A DNA stretch of 64,000 nucleotides from Lactobacillus xylocopicola (GTDB lineage Bacteria > Bacillota > Bacilli > Lactobacillales > Lactobacillaceae): contig NZ_AP026803.1 in the NCBI RefSeq assembly GCF_033096005.1, positions 1,036,501 through 1,100,500 of the forward strand. Reading direction: 5' to 3'. Positions within the stretch are counted from its first letter, which is position 1, and each line of letters opens with the position of its first letter. Made by a program: the position numbers and the translations under genes. Below are positions 45,976 through 54,485 of this stretch, piece by piece. Under the pieces are notes generated by a model. It made no database searches. It was not told where the DNA came from and saw nothing but the letters and a program-made list of their open reading frames with translations.

Positions 45976-46004
45976 TTAAAAGTTCCCCTTTCAACAATTT
46001 ATCT

Positions 46005-46018
46005 TGTCTACGCTTTCA
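46005..46018 (-). promoter_or_regulatory. cre-like CcpA site upstream of the flavin reductase gene
   Basis: Minus-strand TGAAAGCGTAGACA matches TGNAARCGNWWWCA at 13 of 14 positions. It lies just downstream of a TATAGT -10-like element (about 46024-46029), a classical repressing position, 30 bases before the start codon. Confidence 0.6.
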
Positions 46019-46093
46019 TTAAACACTATAATTAGAAGTATGTGAAATGCTTAATTATTTAATTTGCTATTACAAAATAGGCATAGGTGAGAT

Positions 46094-47014
46094 ATGGATA
46101 ATCGGTTATTGACTTTTTTAGAAACCTTAGAAAACAGTAATTCTGTGTCTGAAGCTGCCAAAAAGCTTTATTTAACGCAACCTTACCTTAGTCGAACAAT
46201 TAAAAAATATGAAAAAGAGTATAATGTCTTACTGGTCAAGCGTGATACCTATCCCATTCAACTGACTCCCGCTGGTCAACTTTTAATTCGTTATTTGCGA
46301 AAAGATTTACAATTAAAAAATCAATTACAAGAAGAAATGAAACAATATAAAAAGAATAATTTTTTGACCCTAAGGATGGGCGTTACGCCGCCTTTGGGAC
46401 AAAATTTCAATTTAGTGGTACTGCCACAGCTGCTGGCCAAGTATCCTCATCTAAAAACCAAAACAAGAGAGTTAAGCACAGCCGATGCGGTTAAGGCTTT
46501 TAAGGATGAGCAGCTAGACCTTTTTGTTGGCAACACTATCCGTCTTCCCAACATAGTTAATGAAAACCTGCATGCTGATGCCCAAGTTCTGGTGCTTAGC
46601 CGAAAATCAGCTTTATACCAATCCGGCAAACGAAAAATCGAATTTAATGCCAAAGACCTACAAGCACTTAATCATGAAAGCTTCATCGTTGTTGATGGAC
46701 AGCGGGGATACCAAGATCTTATCAATGATTTTTTTAGTAATATGGGCATTAACTTCTATCCTCAAATTCATGTGCGCGACTCTTATACTGCTCTTAAACT
46801 TGCTGACTTGGGCTTAGGTGACATGACAACCAGTATTGAAGCTGTTAACCGGGAAATTTACCATCATATCAATTACATTGTCTTACCGCCCGATAAGATA
46901 AAAGTTGACTTTTCAATTTCGACCATTAAGTCCGGTGGGCGTTTGGCAACTGAAATAGCTTACGCTAAAAAAATCCTAAAGAGTGTGTTCACTACAGAAA
47001 TTTTGGCGCACTAA
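46094..47014 (+). CDS. LysR-family transcriptional regulator
   Basis: 306 residues: N-terminal winged HTH (FLETLENSNSVSEAAKKLYL TQPYLSRTIKKYEKE region) and LysR substrate-binding domain (~90-295). Divergent from the flavin reductase gene with 118 bases between starts, the typical LTTR arrangement, so it probably controls that gene in response to its substrate. GGTGAG lies upstream of the ATG. Confidence 0.93.
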   Translation: MDNRLLTFLETLENSNSVSEAAKKLYLTQPYLSRTIKKYEKEYNVLLVKRDTYPIQLTPAGQLLIRYLRKDLQLKNQLQEEMKQYKKNNFLTLRMGVTPPLGQNFNLVVLPQLLAKYPHLKTKTRELSTADAVKAFKDEQLDLFVGNTIRLPNIVNENLHADAQVLVLSRKSALYQSGKRKIEFNAKDLQALNHESFIVVDGQRGYQDLINDFFSNMGINFYPQIHVRDSYTALKLADLGLGDMTTSIEAVNREIYHHINYIVLPPDKIKVDFSISTIKSGGRLATEIAYAKKILKSVFTTEILAH

Positions 47015-47025
47015 CTTTAAATAAG

Positions 47026-47065
47026 AAAAAGCAGGAGTTGATTTGAAATTCAATCCCAGCTTTTT
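47026..47065. terminator. Terminator between LysR gene and aldo/keto reductase remnant
   Basis: AAAAAGC pairs with GCTTTTT with an imperfect inner stem (TTGA/TCAA); works for both convergent units. Confidence 0.7.
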
Positions 47066-47087
47066 GTATTAGTCGCTTAATTAAGGC

Positions 47088-47963
47088 TTAGCTATTATCT
47101 GATAGCTTGCCACCGAACACCGGATAGTGACTGGCTGAACCGTAATCAAGCGCCTTGATTTCTTTTAAGATCGCCATGTCCGCTGCAGAAATAGTAAAAG
47201 TAATTTCTGCATTCTCTTTAATATGGTCACGATGAGCCGCCTTCGGCAATACCACGGTGTTGAGTTGCCAGTCATAGCGGATACAGAGCTGAGCAACAGA
47301 TACTTGATACTTGTCTGCCATCTGTTTACTAATTGGGTCGTTCAACGCTGCTCCATGGGCCACCGGCGAAAATGATTCAACCACTATACCCTGGTCTTGT
47401 GAATAATCAAGCAATTCTTGTGGAGTAGCTCCAATATGACACAGAATTTGGTTAACCATCGGCTTGGTAGCACTATTGTCAATCAAGTTACGCAAGTCTT
47501 CCGCCTGAAAGCTGGAAACACCAATTGCGCGTAATTTGCCGGCCTTTAAGGCATCTTCAAGCGCGCGCCAAGTTTCCAAATTGCCTTCAAAGTGGCGGTC
47601 ATCTGACTGATTGACCTCTTTCCAAGGCTGCGGATTATGAATAATCATCATATCTAGATAATCCAAACCCATCTTCATCAAGCTCGCATCAATTGATTTT
47701 TTAGCTTCAGCGTAATCTTTGATTTCAGCGACAACTTTCGAATTAACAAAAATATCCTCACGCCTAATGCCAGACTTTTTGACACCTTCACCAACTCCAG
47801 CCTCATTAGCATAAGCTTGGGCCGTATCGATGTGCCGGTAACCGAGGCCTAATGCCGTTTCAACCACAGCAGACACCTAATTATTGGGAATTTCCCAAAC
47901 GCCCAAGGCTAGCTTGGGAATTTTAACGCCGTTACTTAAGGTCATTGTTTCGTCTACAATCAT
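47088..47963 (-). pseudogene. Aldo/keto reductase interrupted by one nonsense codon
   Basis: From ATG 47963 (AGGAGG-like site upstream) the product reads MIVDETMTLSNGVKIPKLAL, GVWEIPNN, then TAG at 47877-47879, then continues in the same frame VSAVVETALGLGYRHIDTAQAYANE to 47088. The catalytic tetrad is otherwise intact: Asp/Tyr in DTAQAY, Lys in VNSKVV, His in MIIHNPQ. A CAG-to-TAG change explains the break. NADPH-dependent carbonyl reductase of the YtbE/2,5-diketogluconate-reductase group. The GTG after the stop has no ribosome site, so restart is unlikely. Confidence 0.85.
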
Positions 47964-48054
47964 TGTCTTTCCTCCATACTTAATTGATAATCTGAGTCTA
48001 ACCCTTTAAGTGAACTTTAAGTCAAGGAAAAGCTCACTTTTTTATTTTTCAGCC

Positions 48055-48086
48055 AAAAAAGACCAGCCCTACAGGACTGGTCTTTT
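48055..48086 (-). terminator. Terminator after fba
   Basis: Minus strand AAAAGACCAGTCC pairs with GGGCTGGTCTTTTTT, with a small loop and T run, just past the fba stop. Confidence 0.9.
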
Positions 48087-48101
48087 ATCTTTTAAACAAA
48101 A

Positions 48102-49016
48102 TTATTCTAAGTTCAATGAGCTCTTATCAAAGGCAACCGACTTGATCTTGTCATCAATTGATGGAGTTCCAAGCCACTTGATCATTTCCTTCATTGAAGC
48201 AGTGATTGCTTCAGTACCAGGAAGCAACAGCTTACGTGGATCATAACCCTTGTTGGCCTTATCTTCATCCTTGTGCGCTTCGAAGTACTTACGTGTTGCT
48301 TCTTGGAACGCTAATTGGAATTCAGTATTAATGTTAACCTTTGAAATACCCAGCGAAATGGCCTTCTTAACCTGTTCTTCAGGAATTCCGGAACCACCAT
48401 GTAAAACAAGCGGAACAGAAACAGCATCAGCAATTTCCTTCAAGCGGTCAAAGTTCAAGCCCTTCCAGTCAGCTGGATAAACACCGTGAATGTTACCAAT
48501 ACCACAAGCCAGCTTGTCGACACCAGCTTCAGCAAAGGCCTTGGCATCTTCAACAGAAGCAAGTTCACCACCATCAGCACCCTGGTTTTCACCAATTTTA
48601 CCGATTTCAGCTTCAACGGAAATGCCGCGCTCATGTGCCAACTTGACGATTTCCTTGGTCTTAGCCAAGTTTTCTTCAGTTGATAAAGCATGACCGTCAA
48701 ACATCACTGACGAATAACCAAGTGCAATACATTCCTTAGCAGATTCAAAGTCACCATGGTCCAAGTTCAAAACAACTGGCACAGAAATGTCCATTGCATC
48801 GATTTGATCTTCAACCAAGTCCTTAGCTACTTTGTAGCCACCCATGTACTTCGCAGCACCCGTTGATACTTGAATTAAAACGGGGGTTCTAGTTTCCTCA
48901 GCCGCCTGCAAAATTGCCCGCGTCCATTCCAAGTTGTTAGTGTTATAAGCACCTACTGCATAATGGTTTTTACGCGCATCTTGAAAGATTTGATTACCAT
49001 TATCTAAATATGCCAT
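48102..49016 (-). CDS. fba: Fructose-bisphosphate aldolase, class II
   Basis: Glycolytic aldolase, 304 residues, zinc-dependent. Zinc and catalytic motifs: VVLNLDHGDFESAKECIALG (catalytic Asp, His), SVMFDGHALS, VEAEIGKIGE, CGIGNIHGVY and LHGGSGIPEEQVKKAI, plus NINTEFQ for phosphate binding. Starts at ATG 49016 with AGGAGG eight bases ahead. Monocistronic with its own strong promoter and a cre-like half site upstream of the -35. Confidence 0.98.
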   Translation of the reverse strand: MAYLDNGNQIFQDARKNHYAVGAYNTNNLEWTRAILQAAEETRTPVLIQVSTGAAKYMGGYKVAKDLVEDQIDAMDISVPVVLNLDHGDFESAKECIALGYSSVMFDGHALSTEENLAKTKEIVKLAHERGISVEAEIGKIGENQGADGGELASVEDAKAFAEAGVDKLACGIGNIHGVYPADWKGLNFDRLKEIADAVSVPLVLHGGSGIPEEQVKKAISLGISKVNINTEFQLAFQEATRKYFEAHKDEDKANKGYDPRKLLLPGTEAITASMKEMIKWLGTPSIDDKIKSVAFDKSSLNLE

Positions 49017-49047
49017 TAAAAATACCTCCTATTAAACTTACATCAAC

Positions 49048-49077
49048 ATTGTACCGTATTAATTAAAACTTGAACAA
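49048..49077 (-). promoter_or_regulatory. Promoter of fba
   Basis: Minus-strand TTGTTC (49072-49077), 18-base spacer, TACAAT (49048-49053); start expected near 49041. Confidence 0.7.
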
Positions 49078-49121
49078 TCTTTTATCTGATGTAAACGCTA
49101 TTTCAGCAAAATATTTGTCAA

Positions 49122-50807
49122 TTACATTTCCTTAGGTGCATTCACTCCAAGTAGCCGAAGTGCCTCGGTCAAAACATATGAAGTCGCCTGTACTAAGGCC
49201 AGGCGAGCATTAATTTGCTCATCTTCGTTCAAAATCTTGACGTTAGCGTAGTACTTATTAAACTTCTTAGCTACTTCTAGGGCATACTTAGCAATTATTG
49301 ACGGTTCAAACATTTGGCTACTACGAGCAATAATGCGCGGAAAATCGGCTAAGGCCTTAGCTACACTAAAGGCCCAATCATCTTCCATAACTGCTCCAGT
49401 TACGTCAGGCTCCTGGCCGAGCTGCTCTGCCTTGCGTAGTACACTCTGGGCCCGGGCATTAGTATATTGGACATAAGGGCCAGTATCCCCTTCAAAGCGG
49501 ACGACTTCTTCTAAATCAAAGTCAAAGTTTTCCACCCGGTCATTCTTCAAATCATGGAAAATCACCGCACCAACTCCTACGTCATGGGCCACCTGGTCCT
49601 TGTCAGCCAGGTCCGGATTCTTCTGGTCAATTTGCTGACGAGCCAGTTTCACCGCATCCATTAGAACTTGATCAAGAAAGATTACGTTTCCCTTTCTAGT
49701 AGATAACTTCTGCCCATTCTGAGTAATCAAGCCAAACGGAATGTGATATATGTCGTCTGACCAATCATAGCCCATCTTCTTCAAGACAGCCTTTAGTTCA
49801 ACGAAGTGATTAGCCTGCTCATTCCCCACAACATATAGCATCTTGACAAAATGATAGGTCTTCATCCGGTAAATTGCAGCAGCCAAGTCACGAGTTAGGT
49901 ATATACTACTACCGTCTGACTTAACAATCATCGCCGGCTTTTTATCCTCTCCCAGATCAACCACTTGAGCTCCCCGCGACTCATGTAGCAAGCCCTTGTC
50001 TTTTAGTTCATCAATTACCGGTTGCATCTTATCATTGAAGAAAGCCTCTCCTTTATAAGAATCAAAACTTACTCCGAGCTCCTGGTAAATACGGTTGAAG
50101 TCAGCCAAAGAAACATCACGGAACCATTGCCAGAGCTCGACTGCTTCTGGATCATTGTCCTCTAATTTTTTAAACCAGGCCCGGCCCTCGTCGTCAAGCT
50201 CTGGATCTTTCTCAGCTTCAGCATGGAACTTCACGTAATACTTGAACAGACTCATAATCGGGTCTTTTTTCACATCAGCTTCTACCCCCCAATGCTTATA
50301 TGCAGCAATCAGTTTACCAAACTGCGTTCCATAATCACCCAGATGGTTGATCTTAATTGGACTGTAACCAACCTTTTTGAGGGTTTCAGCGATGGAATTA
50401 CCGATTACCGTTGAGCGCAAGTGTCCCATTGACATAGGCTTGGCAATATTAGGACTAGACATGTCAATTGGAATATTACCGGTGCCGAGAACCTGGTCAC
50501 CAAAGTGGTCTTGCTTGGTCAAAACAGTTTGTAAAGTTTGACTAATCAACTTCTCATGGTTGATGGCAAAATTGACGTAGGGGCCGACGGCTTGGATGCT
50601 GGCAAAGTCTTCACTGCTCAAGTTAGTCGCAATGGTCTGAGCAATTTCAGCCGGATTTTTATGCATAGTCTTTGCCAAGATAAAGGCTGGAAAAGCATAA
50701 TCCCCCAGTTTTTCATTCTTAGGTCGTTCAATTAGCTGGTTAATCTTGTCCTTAGATAAATCAACCTGACTTGCTATTAAGTCAACTACTTTACTTTTAA
50801 AATTCAT
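49122..50807 (-). CDS. argS: Arginyl-tRNA synthetase
   Basis: 561 residues from ATG 50807 (MNFKSKVVDLIA), with GAGGAGG seven bases ahead. N-terminal Add-1 domain, class I core with SPNIAKPMSMGHLRSTVIGN (HIGH as SMGH), KLSTRKGNVIFLD (KMSKS variant), and the all-helical anticodon domain ending EALRLLGVNAPKEM. Behind an Arg T-box. Confidence 0.98.
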   Translation of the reverse strand: MNFKSKVVDLIASQVDLSKDKINQLIERPKNEKLGDYAFPAFILAKTMHKNPAEIAQTIATNLSSEDFASIQAVGPYVNFAINHEKLISQTLQTVLTKQDHFGDQVLGTGNIPIDMSSPNIAKPMSMGHLRSTVIGNSIAETLKKVGYSPIKINHLGDYGTQFGKLIAAYKHWGVEADVKKDPIMSLFKYYVKFHAEAEKDPELDDEGRAWFKKLEDNDPEAVELWQWFRDVSLADFNRIYQELGVSFDSYKGEAFFNDKMQPVIDELKDKGLLHESRGAQVVDLGEDKKPAMIVKSDGSSIYLTRDLAAAIYRMKTYHFVKMLYVVGNEQANHFVELKAVLKKMGYDWSDDIYHIPFGLITQNGQKLSTRKGNVIFLDQVLMDAVKLARQQIDQKNPDLADKDQVAHDVGVGAVIFHDLKNDRVENFDFDLEEVVRFEGDTGPYVQYTNARAQSVLRKAEQLGQEPDVTGAVMEDDWAFSVAKALADFPRIIARSSQMFEPSIIAKYALEVAKKFNKYYANVKILNEDEQINARLALVQATSYVLTEALRLLGVNAPKEM

Positions 50808-50830
50808 TTTTTGCCTCCTCAGCAATCAAT

Positions 50831-50866
50831 AAAAAAGTCTCTTCCTTCAATCCTGAAGGAAGAGAC
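50831..50866 (-). terminator. Leader terminator of the argS T-box
   Basis: Minus strand GTCTCTTCCTTCA pairs perfectly with TGAAGGAAGAGAC (13 bp), four-base loop, then TTTTTT. Confidence 0.9.
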
Positions 50867-51028
50867 GAGTTTTCACCCGCGGTACCACTCTACTTGATAC
50901 AAAGTATCCGCTTTTAAAGTTGTTAATTTGCTAGTTAGACACGCCTTCACCATGCTCCCAACCTGTCTCACACCACCTGCAGGCTCGCTGTCTTAGGAAA
51001 AATGACTACTACTTCTAACTACGGTATA
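50831..51028 (-). promoter_or_regulatory. T-box riboswitch, Arg-specific, upstream of argS
   Basis: Minus strand AGAGTGGTACCGCGG (50877-50891) is the T-box motif. Candidate specifier CGU (Arg) at 50941-50943 within GTGAAGGCGTGTC. Matches argS. Confidence 0.88.
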
Positions 51029-51034
51029 CGCTTG

Positions 51035-51063
51035 ATTATAACAGGAAAATAAGTCAACGCCAA
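51035..51063 (-). promoter_or_regulatory. Promoter of the argS T-box transcript
   Basis: Minus-strand TTGGCG (51058-51063), 17-base spacer, TATAAT (51035-51040) preceded by TGT (extended -10). Confidence 0.75.
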
Positions 51064-51068
51064 CCCCT

Positions 51069-51716
51069 TTACTTGTTTTTGATAATTACCTCAGTGCCTG
51101 CTGGAATGTGTTCAACCAACCAATTTGAGTCAGCCACACTGAGTCGAATACAGCCGTGTGATGCAGGCTTGACCCCCAATTTTTGAGCTTCTTTTTTATG
51201 ATATTGGCCATTACTCTTGGTTGGTACAGAGTGAAATAGGTAAACGTTCTGCTCATCCCAACTCACCCAGTTGCTTGCACCCTCATTTAGGTTGGGATTA
51301 TAAAATGCCGCCCCACGATCATAACGAATCTTAAAGGTACCAGTTGGTGTTAACGACTTACCTTTTTTGAATACGCCACTACTAGCCAGCATCGTATATA
51401 CGCGCTCATGGTCACGCAGAATATAGACGCGGTTACCCTTCAGGGACACCCTAATGGATAGGTCATTTTCAAGGCGTTTAAGCTTAGGATAAGGTGTCGT
51501 TTGGCTGGGTTTATGCCAATCATATGGTTTTCGCAAACTAGCCGGATCTTGGTATGGTCGGTAAGAAGCAGCCGTTTTTTTCATCACCGTTTTTTGCTCA
51601 GCTTCATGCTTTCCCGCTTCTTTCGTGCTATGCGGCATGTAGACTCGGGCAAGGCTAACTACGCAAATTATCAAAATAAAGAAAATTGTTAGTGACTTTA
51701 ATGGACCTTTTTTCAT
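51069..51716 (-). CDS. L,D-transpeptidase (YkuD family)
   Basis: 215 residues from ATG 51716 (MKKGPLKSLTIFF); N-terminal membrane anchor (LTIFFILIICVVSLARVYM), then YkuD domain with catalytic motif SHGCIRLSVADSNWL (His, Cys). Cross-links or modifies peptidoglycan through meso-DAP-type or L-Lys-type L,D bonds, or attaches/trims stem peptides outside the cell. Next to nnrD and dacA on the same strand. Confidence 0.93.
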   Translation of the reverse strand: MKKGPLKSLTIFFILIICVVSLARVYMPHSTKEAGKHEAEQKTVMKKTAASYRPYQDPASLRKPYDWHKPSQTTPYPKLKRLENDLSIRVSLKGNRVYILRDHERVYTMLASSGVFKKGKSLTPTGTFKIRYDRGAAFYNPNLNEGASNWVSWDEQNVYLFHSVPTKSNGQYHKKEAQKLGVKPASHGCIRLSVADSNWLVEHIPAGTEVIIKNK

Positions 51717-51768
51717 ACTGAATTTTTCTCTCCCAGACAAGTTAAGCTAATTTTACCTTATTTATGGG

Positions 51769-52614
51769 CTAATATCCCCCATATTTTTTCATTAATTTTG
51801 GCAGCAGCGCACTGACTTTAGTTGGCCTAACCGTATAATCCGTTTGTGCAAGCAGATCGCCAGCCAACGAATGAAGATAAACCGCAGCCTGCACAGTCGC
51901 CAAGTCACTGCCGAACTGGGCAACCAGACCGCCAATAATACCAGCCAACGTATCTCCCATGCCACCCATTGCCATTCCCGGATTACCGCCCGGATTGACA
52001 CTCACTTGTCCATCAGGATCGTATATCTGAGTGTGATTGGACTTCAAAACTAAAATTGCATTATGGTCAGGAAAAAGTTTTGCTAAGGCAGCAGCGTTGG
52101 CGCTGGCAGACTGATAGGGAATTTGAATCTGACTGAGCCGCTGCCACTCCATTTGGTGGGGTGTCAAAATTATCCGGACCGCAGTTGAAGGAAGCAGTGT
52201 GTTATCCAATGCAAGCAGGTCTAAAGCACTGGCATCTAACACCAGTGTTTGCTCCGGAGTTATTGTTTGACCGAGCATTTTCAGTATTTTCTGGGCAAAG
52301 GGACTGGTGCCTAGCCCCGGACCACAGACAATGACATCCATCTGCTTGATCAACTTGGACAAGCCGTGATCGCGCCAGTCAATATACATCGCCTCAGGAT
52401 TACGGGCGTGAAGCGCAGCTGCATTGAGCGAGTGCGTTGCTACAGCAACCAGCCCGGCCCCACAGTTAATAGCCCCTTCAGTAGCCATGATAATTGCGCC
52501 ACCGTAATTCTCACTCCCACCGATTAGCAGGACGCGGCCGTAATCACCTTTATGAGTGTTACTTGCACGTTTTTTTATTACTTGCTGCAAAATTTCTGGT
52601 GAAATTTCATCCAT
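51769..52614 (-). CDS. nnrD: ADP-dependent NAD(P)H-hydrate dehydratase
   Basis: Repairs hydrated NADH/NADPH. 281 residues from ATG 52614, seven bases after GGAGG. Ribokinase-like YjeF C-domain: RGVLLIGGSENYGGAIIMA-like GRVLLIGGSENYGGAI, VCGPGLGT, LDASAL, LTPHQMEW, GGNPGMAMGGMGDTLAGIIG. Single-domain; the epimerase NnrE is not fused. Two bases after dacA, hence same transcript. Confidence 0.94.
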   Translation of the reverse strand: MDEISPEILQQVIKKRASNTHKGDYGRVLLIGGSENYGGAIIMATEGAINCGAGLVAVATHSLNAAALHARNPEAMYIDWRDHGLSKLIKQMDVIVCGPGLGTSPFAQKILKMLGQTITPEQTLVLDASALDLLALDNTLLPSTAVRIILTPHQMEWQRLSQIQIPYQSASANAAALAKLFPDHNAILVLKSNHTQIYDPDGQVSVNPGGNPGMAMGGMGDTLAGIIGGLVAQFGSDLATVQAAVYLHSLAGDLLAQTDYTVRPTKVSALLPKLMKKYGGY

Positions 52615-52616
52615 TA

Positions 52617-53894
52617 TTAGCCTCCAAACAACCAGCGCCAAAGGCGAATCAGAAAGTTAACCTTCTTAGTTGACTGCATAGCTTTTGCCGGCAATTCCAC
52701 ATCGTTAGTGCCTTGCACTGCTAGTAACTTGCGGTCGCCTACGCGAAAGCGATAATAGCTTGCTATTTCCCCCACTTCGATTGGAGCCTCAACCCTATTA
52801 TTAGTCAGATCCACTGTTAGTTTTTGACCACGGGGAAGCCATAGTTCACTCGCGGTTTTCATTCCAATGTTAATTTCAGACGCCTGACCGTTATGAACCT
52901 TTATACTTGTGTTACCAATAATTGCTTCATTCTTTTTAAAAATTATGGGATGGTAGCTTTGAAAGAGGTAGTTAAGCAACTTACTCGTCTGTTCAAAACG
53001 GGCCGGATCTGTTCCGTTCACATGCCGAGCTCCCATCACCACCGTGATTACTCGTGCTCCCTGGTGTTTAGCAGTCGCAATGAAACAAGCGCCAGCGGCA
53101 TCGGTTGTCCCCGTTTTGAGACCGTCTATTTCTAGACTAGGCCGATGTTGCGGTAACCCTTTGAGCATCCAATTAAAGTTGGTCATGCTAGTTTTTTGTC
53201 CTTGATCAATAAAATCAAGTCGCGCAATCCTAGTTGTCCTGACTACTTCAGGATAATCAGCTAACAAATTCTTACCAACAATGGCCATATCTTTAGCCGA
53301 CATTTCATTTTCAGCATTTTTGTCAGCAGCGGGATCTGAATCACTACCAACACTTTTATTCGGTAACCCACAAGTAGTGTAGATACGGGCATCATCAATC
53401 CCCCATTTTTCTAACTGTGCACGCATCTGCCTGACAAAATCTAGCTGCGAACCGCTCACTGCCTGAGCTAACATCATTGCAGCGCCGTTAGCCGACTGAA
53501 TCAAGGTTGCCTGATAGAGTTGCTTAATTGTATAGGTATGGCCTGCTTTCAGCGGCACATTAGAAAAGCCTCTGTTAGCTGAGACTGCAACGATCTGCGC
53601 CGTCGGCTTAACTTTTGTGTCCCAACTAATCTTATGTTCTGCAATTGCCTGGTGAGTTAGATAGACCGTTAACAGTTTAGTCATCGATGCGATTGGCAAA
53701 GCCTGATTGATATTCTTTCCGTATAATAACTGACCAGTTTTGCTGTCAATGGCAATCGCAGACTTTACCTCAAGACCTAATTGAGCCTGATGGTAATCAT
53801 CGGGTAACCCAGCAGCGTTGACATGGGTCGGGATAAGCAACAGTAATGCTGCCATGCCAACCAAAATCAGCCTTTTTAACCTTTGTTCAAACAT
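52617..53894 (-). CDS. dacA: D-alanyl-D-alanine carboxypeptidase (PBP5 type)
   Basis: 425 residues. Signal peptide (VGMAALLLLIPTHVNAAG), transpeptidase-like domain with SMTKLL (SxxK), SANG (SxN) and KTGTTDAAG (KTG), PBP5 C-terminal beta domain, and an amphipathic C-terminal anchor (VNFLIRLWRWLFGG). Trims stem peptides and so controls cross-linking. Upstream partner of nnrD and possibly the L,D-transpeptidase. Confidence 0.95.
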   Translation of the reverse strand: MFEQRLKRLILVGMAALLLLIPTHVNAAGLPDDYHQAQLGLEVKSAIAIDSKTGQLLYGKNINQALPIASMTKLLTVYLTHQAIAEHKISWDTKVKPTAQIVAVSANRGFSNVPLKAGHTYTIKQLYQATLIQSANGAAMMLAQAVSGSQLDFVRQMRAQLEKWGIDDARIYTTCGLPNKSVGSDSDPAADKNAENEMSAKDMAIVGKNLLADYPEVVRTTRIARLDFIDQGQKTSMTNFNWMLKGLPQHRPSLEIDGLKTGTTDAAGACFIATAKHQGARVITVVMGARHVNGTDPARFEQTSKLLNYLFQSYHPIIFKKNEAIIGNTSIKVHNGQASEINIGMKTASELWLPRGQKLTVDLTNNRVEAPIEVGEIASYYRFRVGDRKLLAVQGTNDVELPAKAMQSTKKVNFLIRLWRWLFGG

Positions 53895-53993
53895 GACGAA
53901 ACTCCTTTTGGGATAAATTTTCAGATATTTAATCTTTTATGCTTACATTTTACCAAATTTTTGGTATTATTATTACTGTATTAAAAATCATTG

Positions 53994-54077
53994 GCCCCGA
54001 TGGCGGAATTGGCAGACGCGCAGCGTTCAGGTCGCTGTTTAGGCAACTAAGTGAAAGTTCGAATCTTTTTCGGGGCA
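53994..54077 (+). tRNA. tRNA-Leu, anticodon CAG
   Basis: 84 bases. Acceptor GCCCCGA pairs with TCGGGGC, discriminator A at 54077. D-arm GCG/CGC, anticodon stem CAGCG/CGCTG with loop TTCAGGT (anticodon CAG, 54028-54030 region), long variable arm as in class II Leu tRNAs, T-arm GAAAG-TTCGAAT-CTTTT. No encoded CCA. Reads CUG, the same codon displayed by the leuS T-box specifier 4.7 kb away. Confidence 0.96.
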
Positions 54078-54087
54078 TAGTTGTTAA

Positions 54088-54116
54088 GACGCTAAGCTTA
54101 AGTGATTAGCGTTTTT
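54088..54116 (+). terminator. Terminator after tRNA-Leu
   Basis: AACGCTAA-type stem: ACGCTAA pairs with TTAGCGT around a ten-base loop, followed by TTTT. Confidence 0.8.
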
Positions 54117-54139
54117 GATTTAAATTTTAAAGAGTTATT

Positions 54140-54361
54140 ATGCAAAAACAATTAACTAAATCAAAAGATAAAATTGTGGCTGGCGTTTTAGGTGGAATTG
54201 CAGAATATTTTGACTGGGACAAGGCGTGGACTCGAATTGGTGGTGCCGTGTTAATTTTTGGTACTGGCTTTGGGCTACTTGTCTATATCGCTGCAGCAAT
54301 TGTGATACCTGATTCACCCCATCATGACAATATTTCAAATGGTGATTATTATAAGCCGTAG
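54140..54361 (+). CDS. PspC-domain membrane protein
   Basis: 73 residues. PspC signature KDKIVAGVLGGIAEYFDWD, then one hydrophobic span (GTGFGLLVYIAAAIVIP). Phage-shock-like envelope stress domain; in Firmicutes often a small stand-alone membrane protein of unclear role. Single gene ending in a strong terminator. Confidence 0.92.
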   Translation: MQKQLTKSKDKIVAGVLGGIAEYFDWDKAWTRIGGAVLIFGTGFGLLVYIAAAIVIPDSPHHDNISNGDYYKP

Positions 54362-54448
54362 TTGTATTGTCATGGTGTAACTGATAAAATAGGATTCCTT
54401 GGCAGGGGCAGGCAGAGTCTGACTAGACATCGATTCTGCGACCATAGT

Positions 54449-54485
54449 AAAAGACGTCATCATTATTAAATGATGACGTCTTTTT
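54449..54485. terminator. Bidirectional terminator between pspC and the MurJ-like gene
   Basis: AAAGACGTCATCAT and ATGATGACGTCTTT form a perfect 14-bp stem with a six-base loop and T/A flanks. Confidence 0.93.

Noticed and set aside
47088..47876. Aldo/keto reductase starting at the GTG after the stop codon
   Set aside because: No ribosome site precedes it, and the protein would lack the first beta-strand and cofactor-binding start; the upstream ATG with good site shows a broken full-length gene.
53951..53966. TACCAAA/TTTGGTA inverted repeat between dacA and tRNA-Leu
   Set aside because: Seven-base AT-rich arms in a promoter gap; could be chance and no partner site was found.
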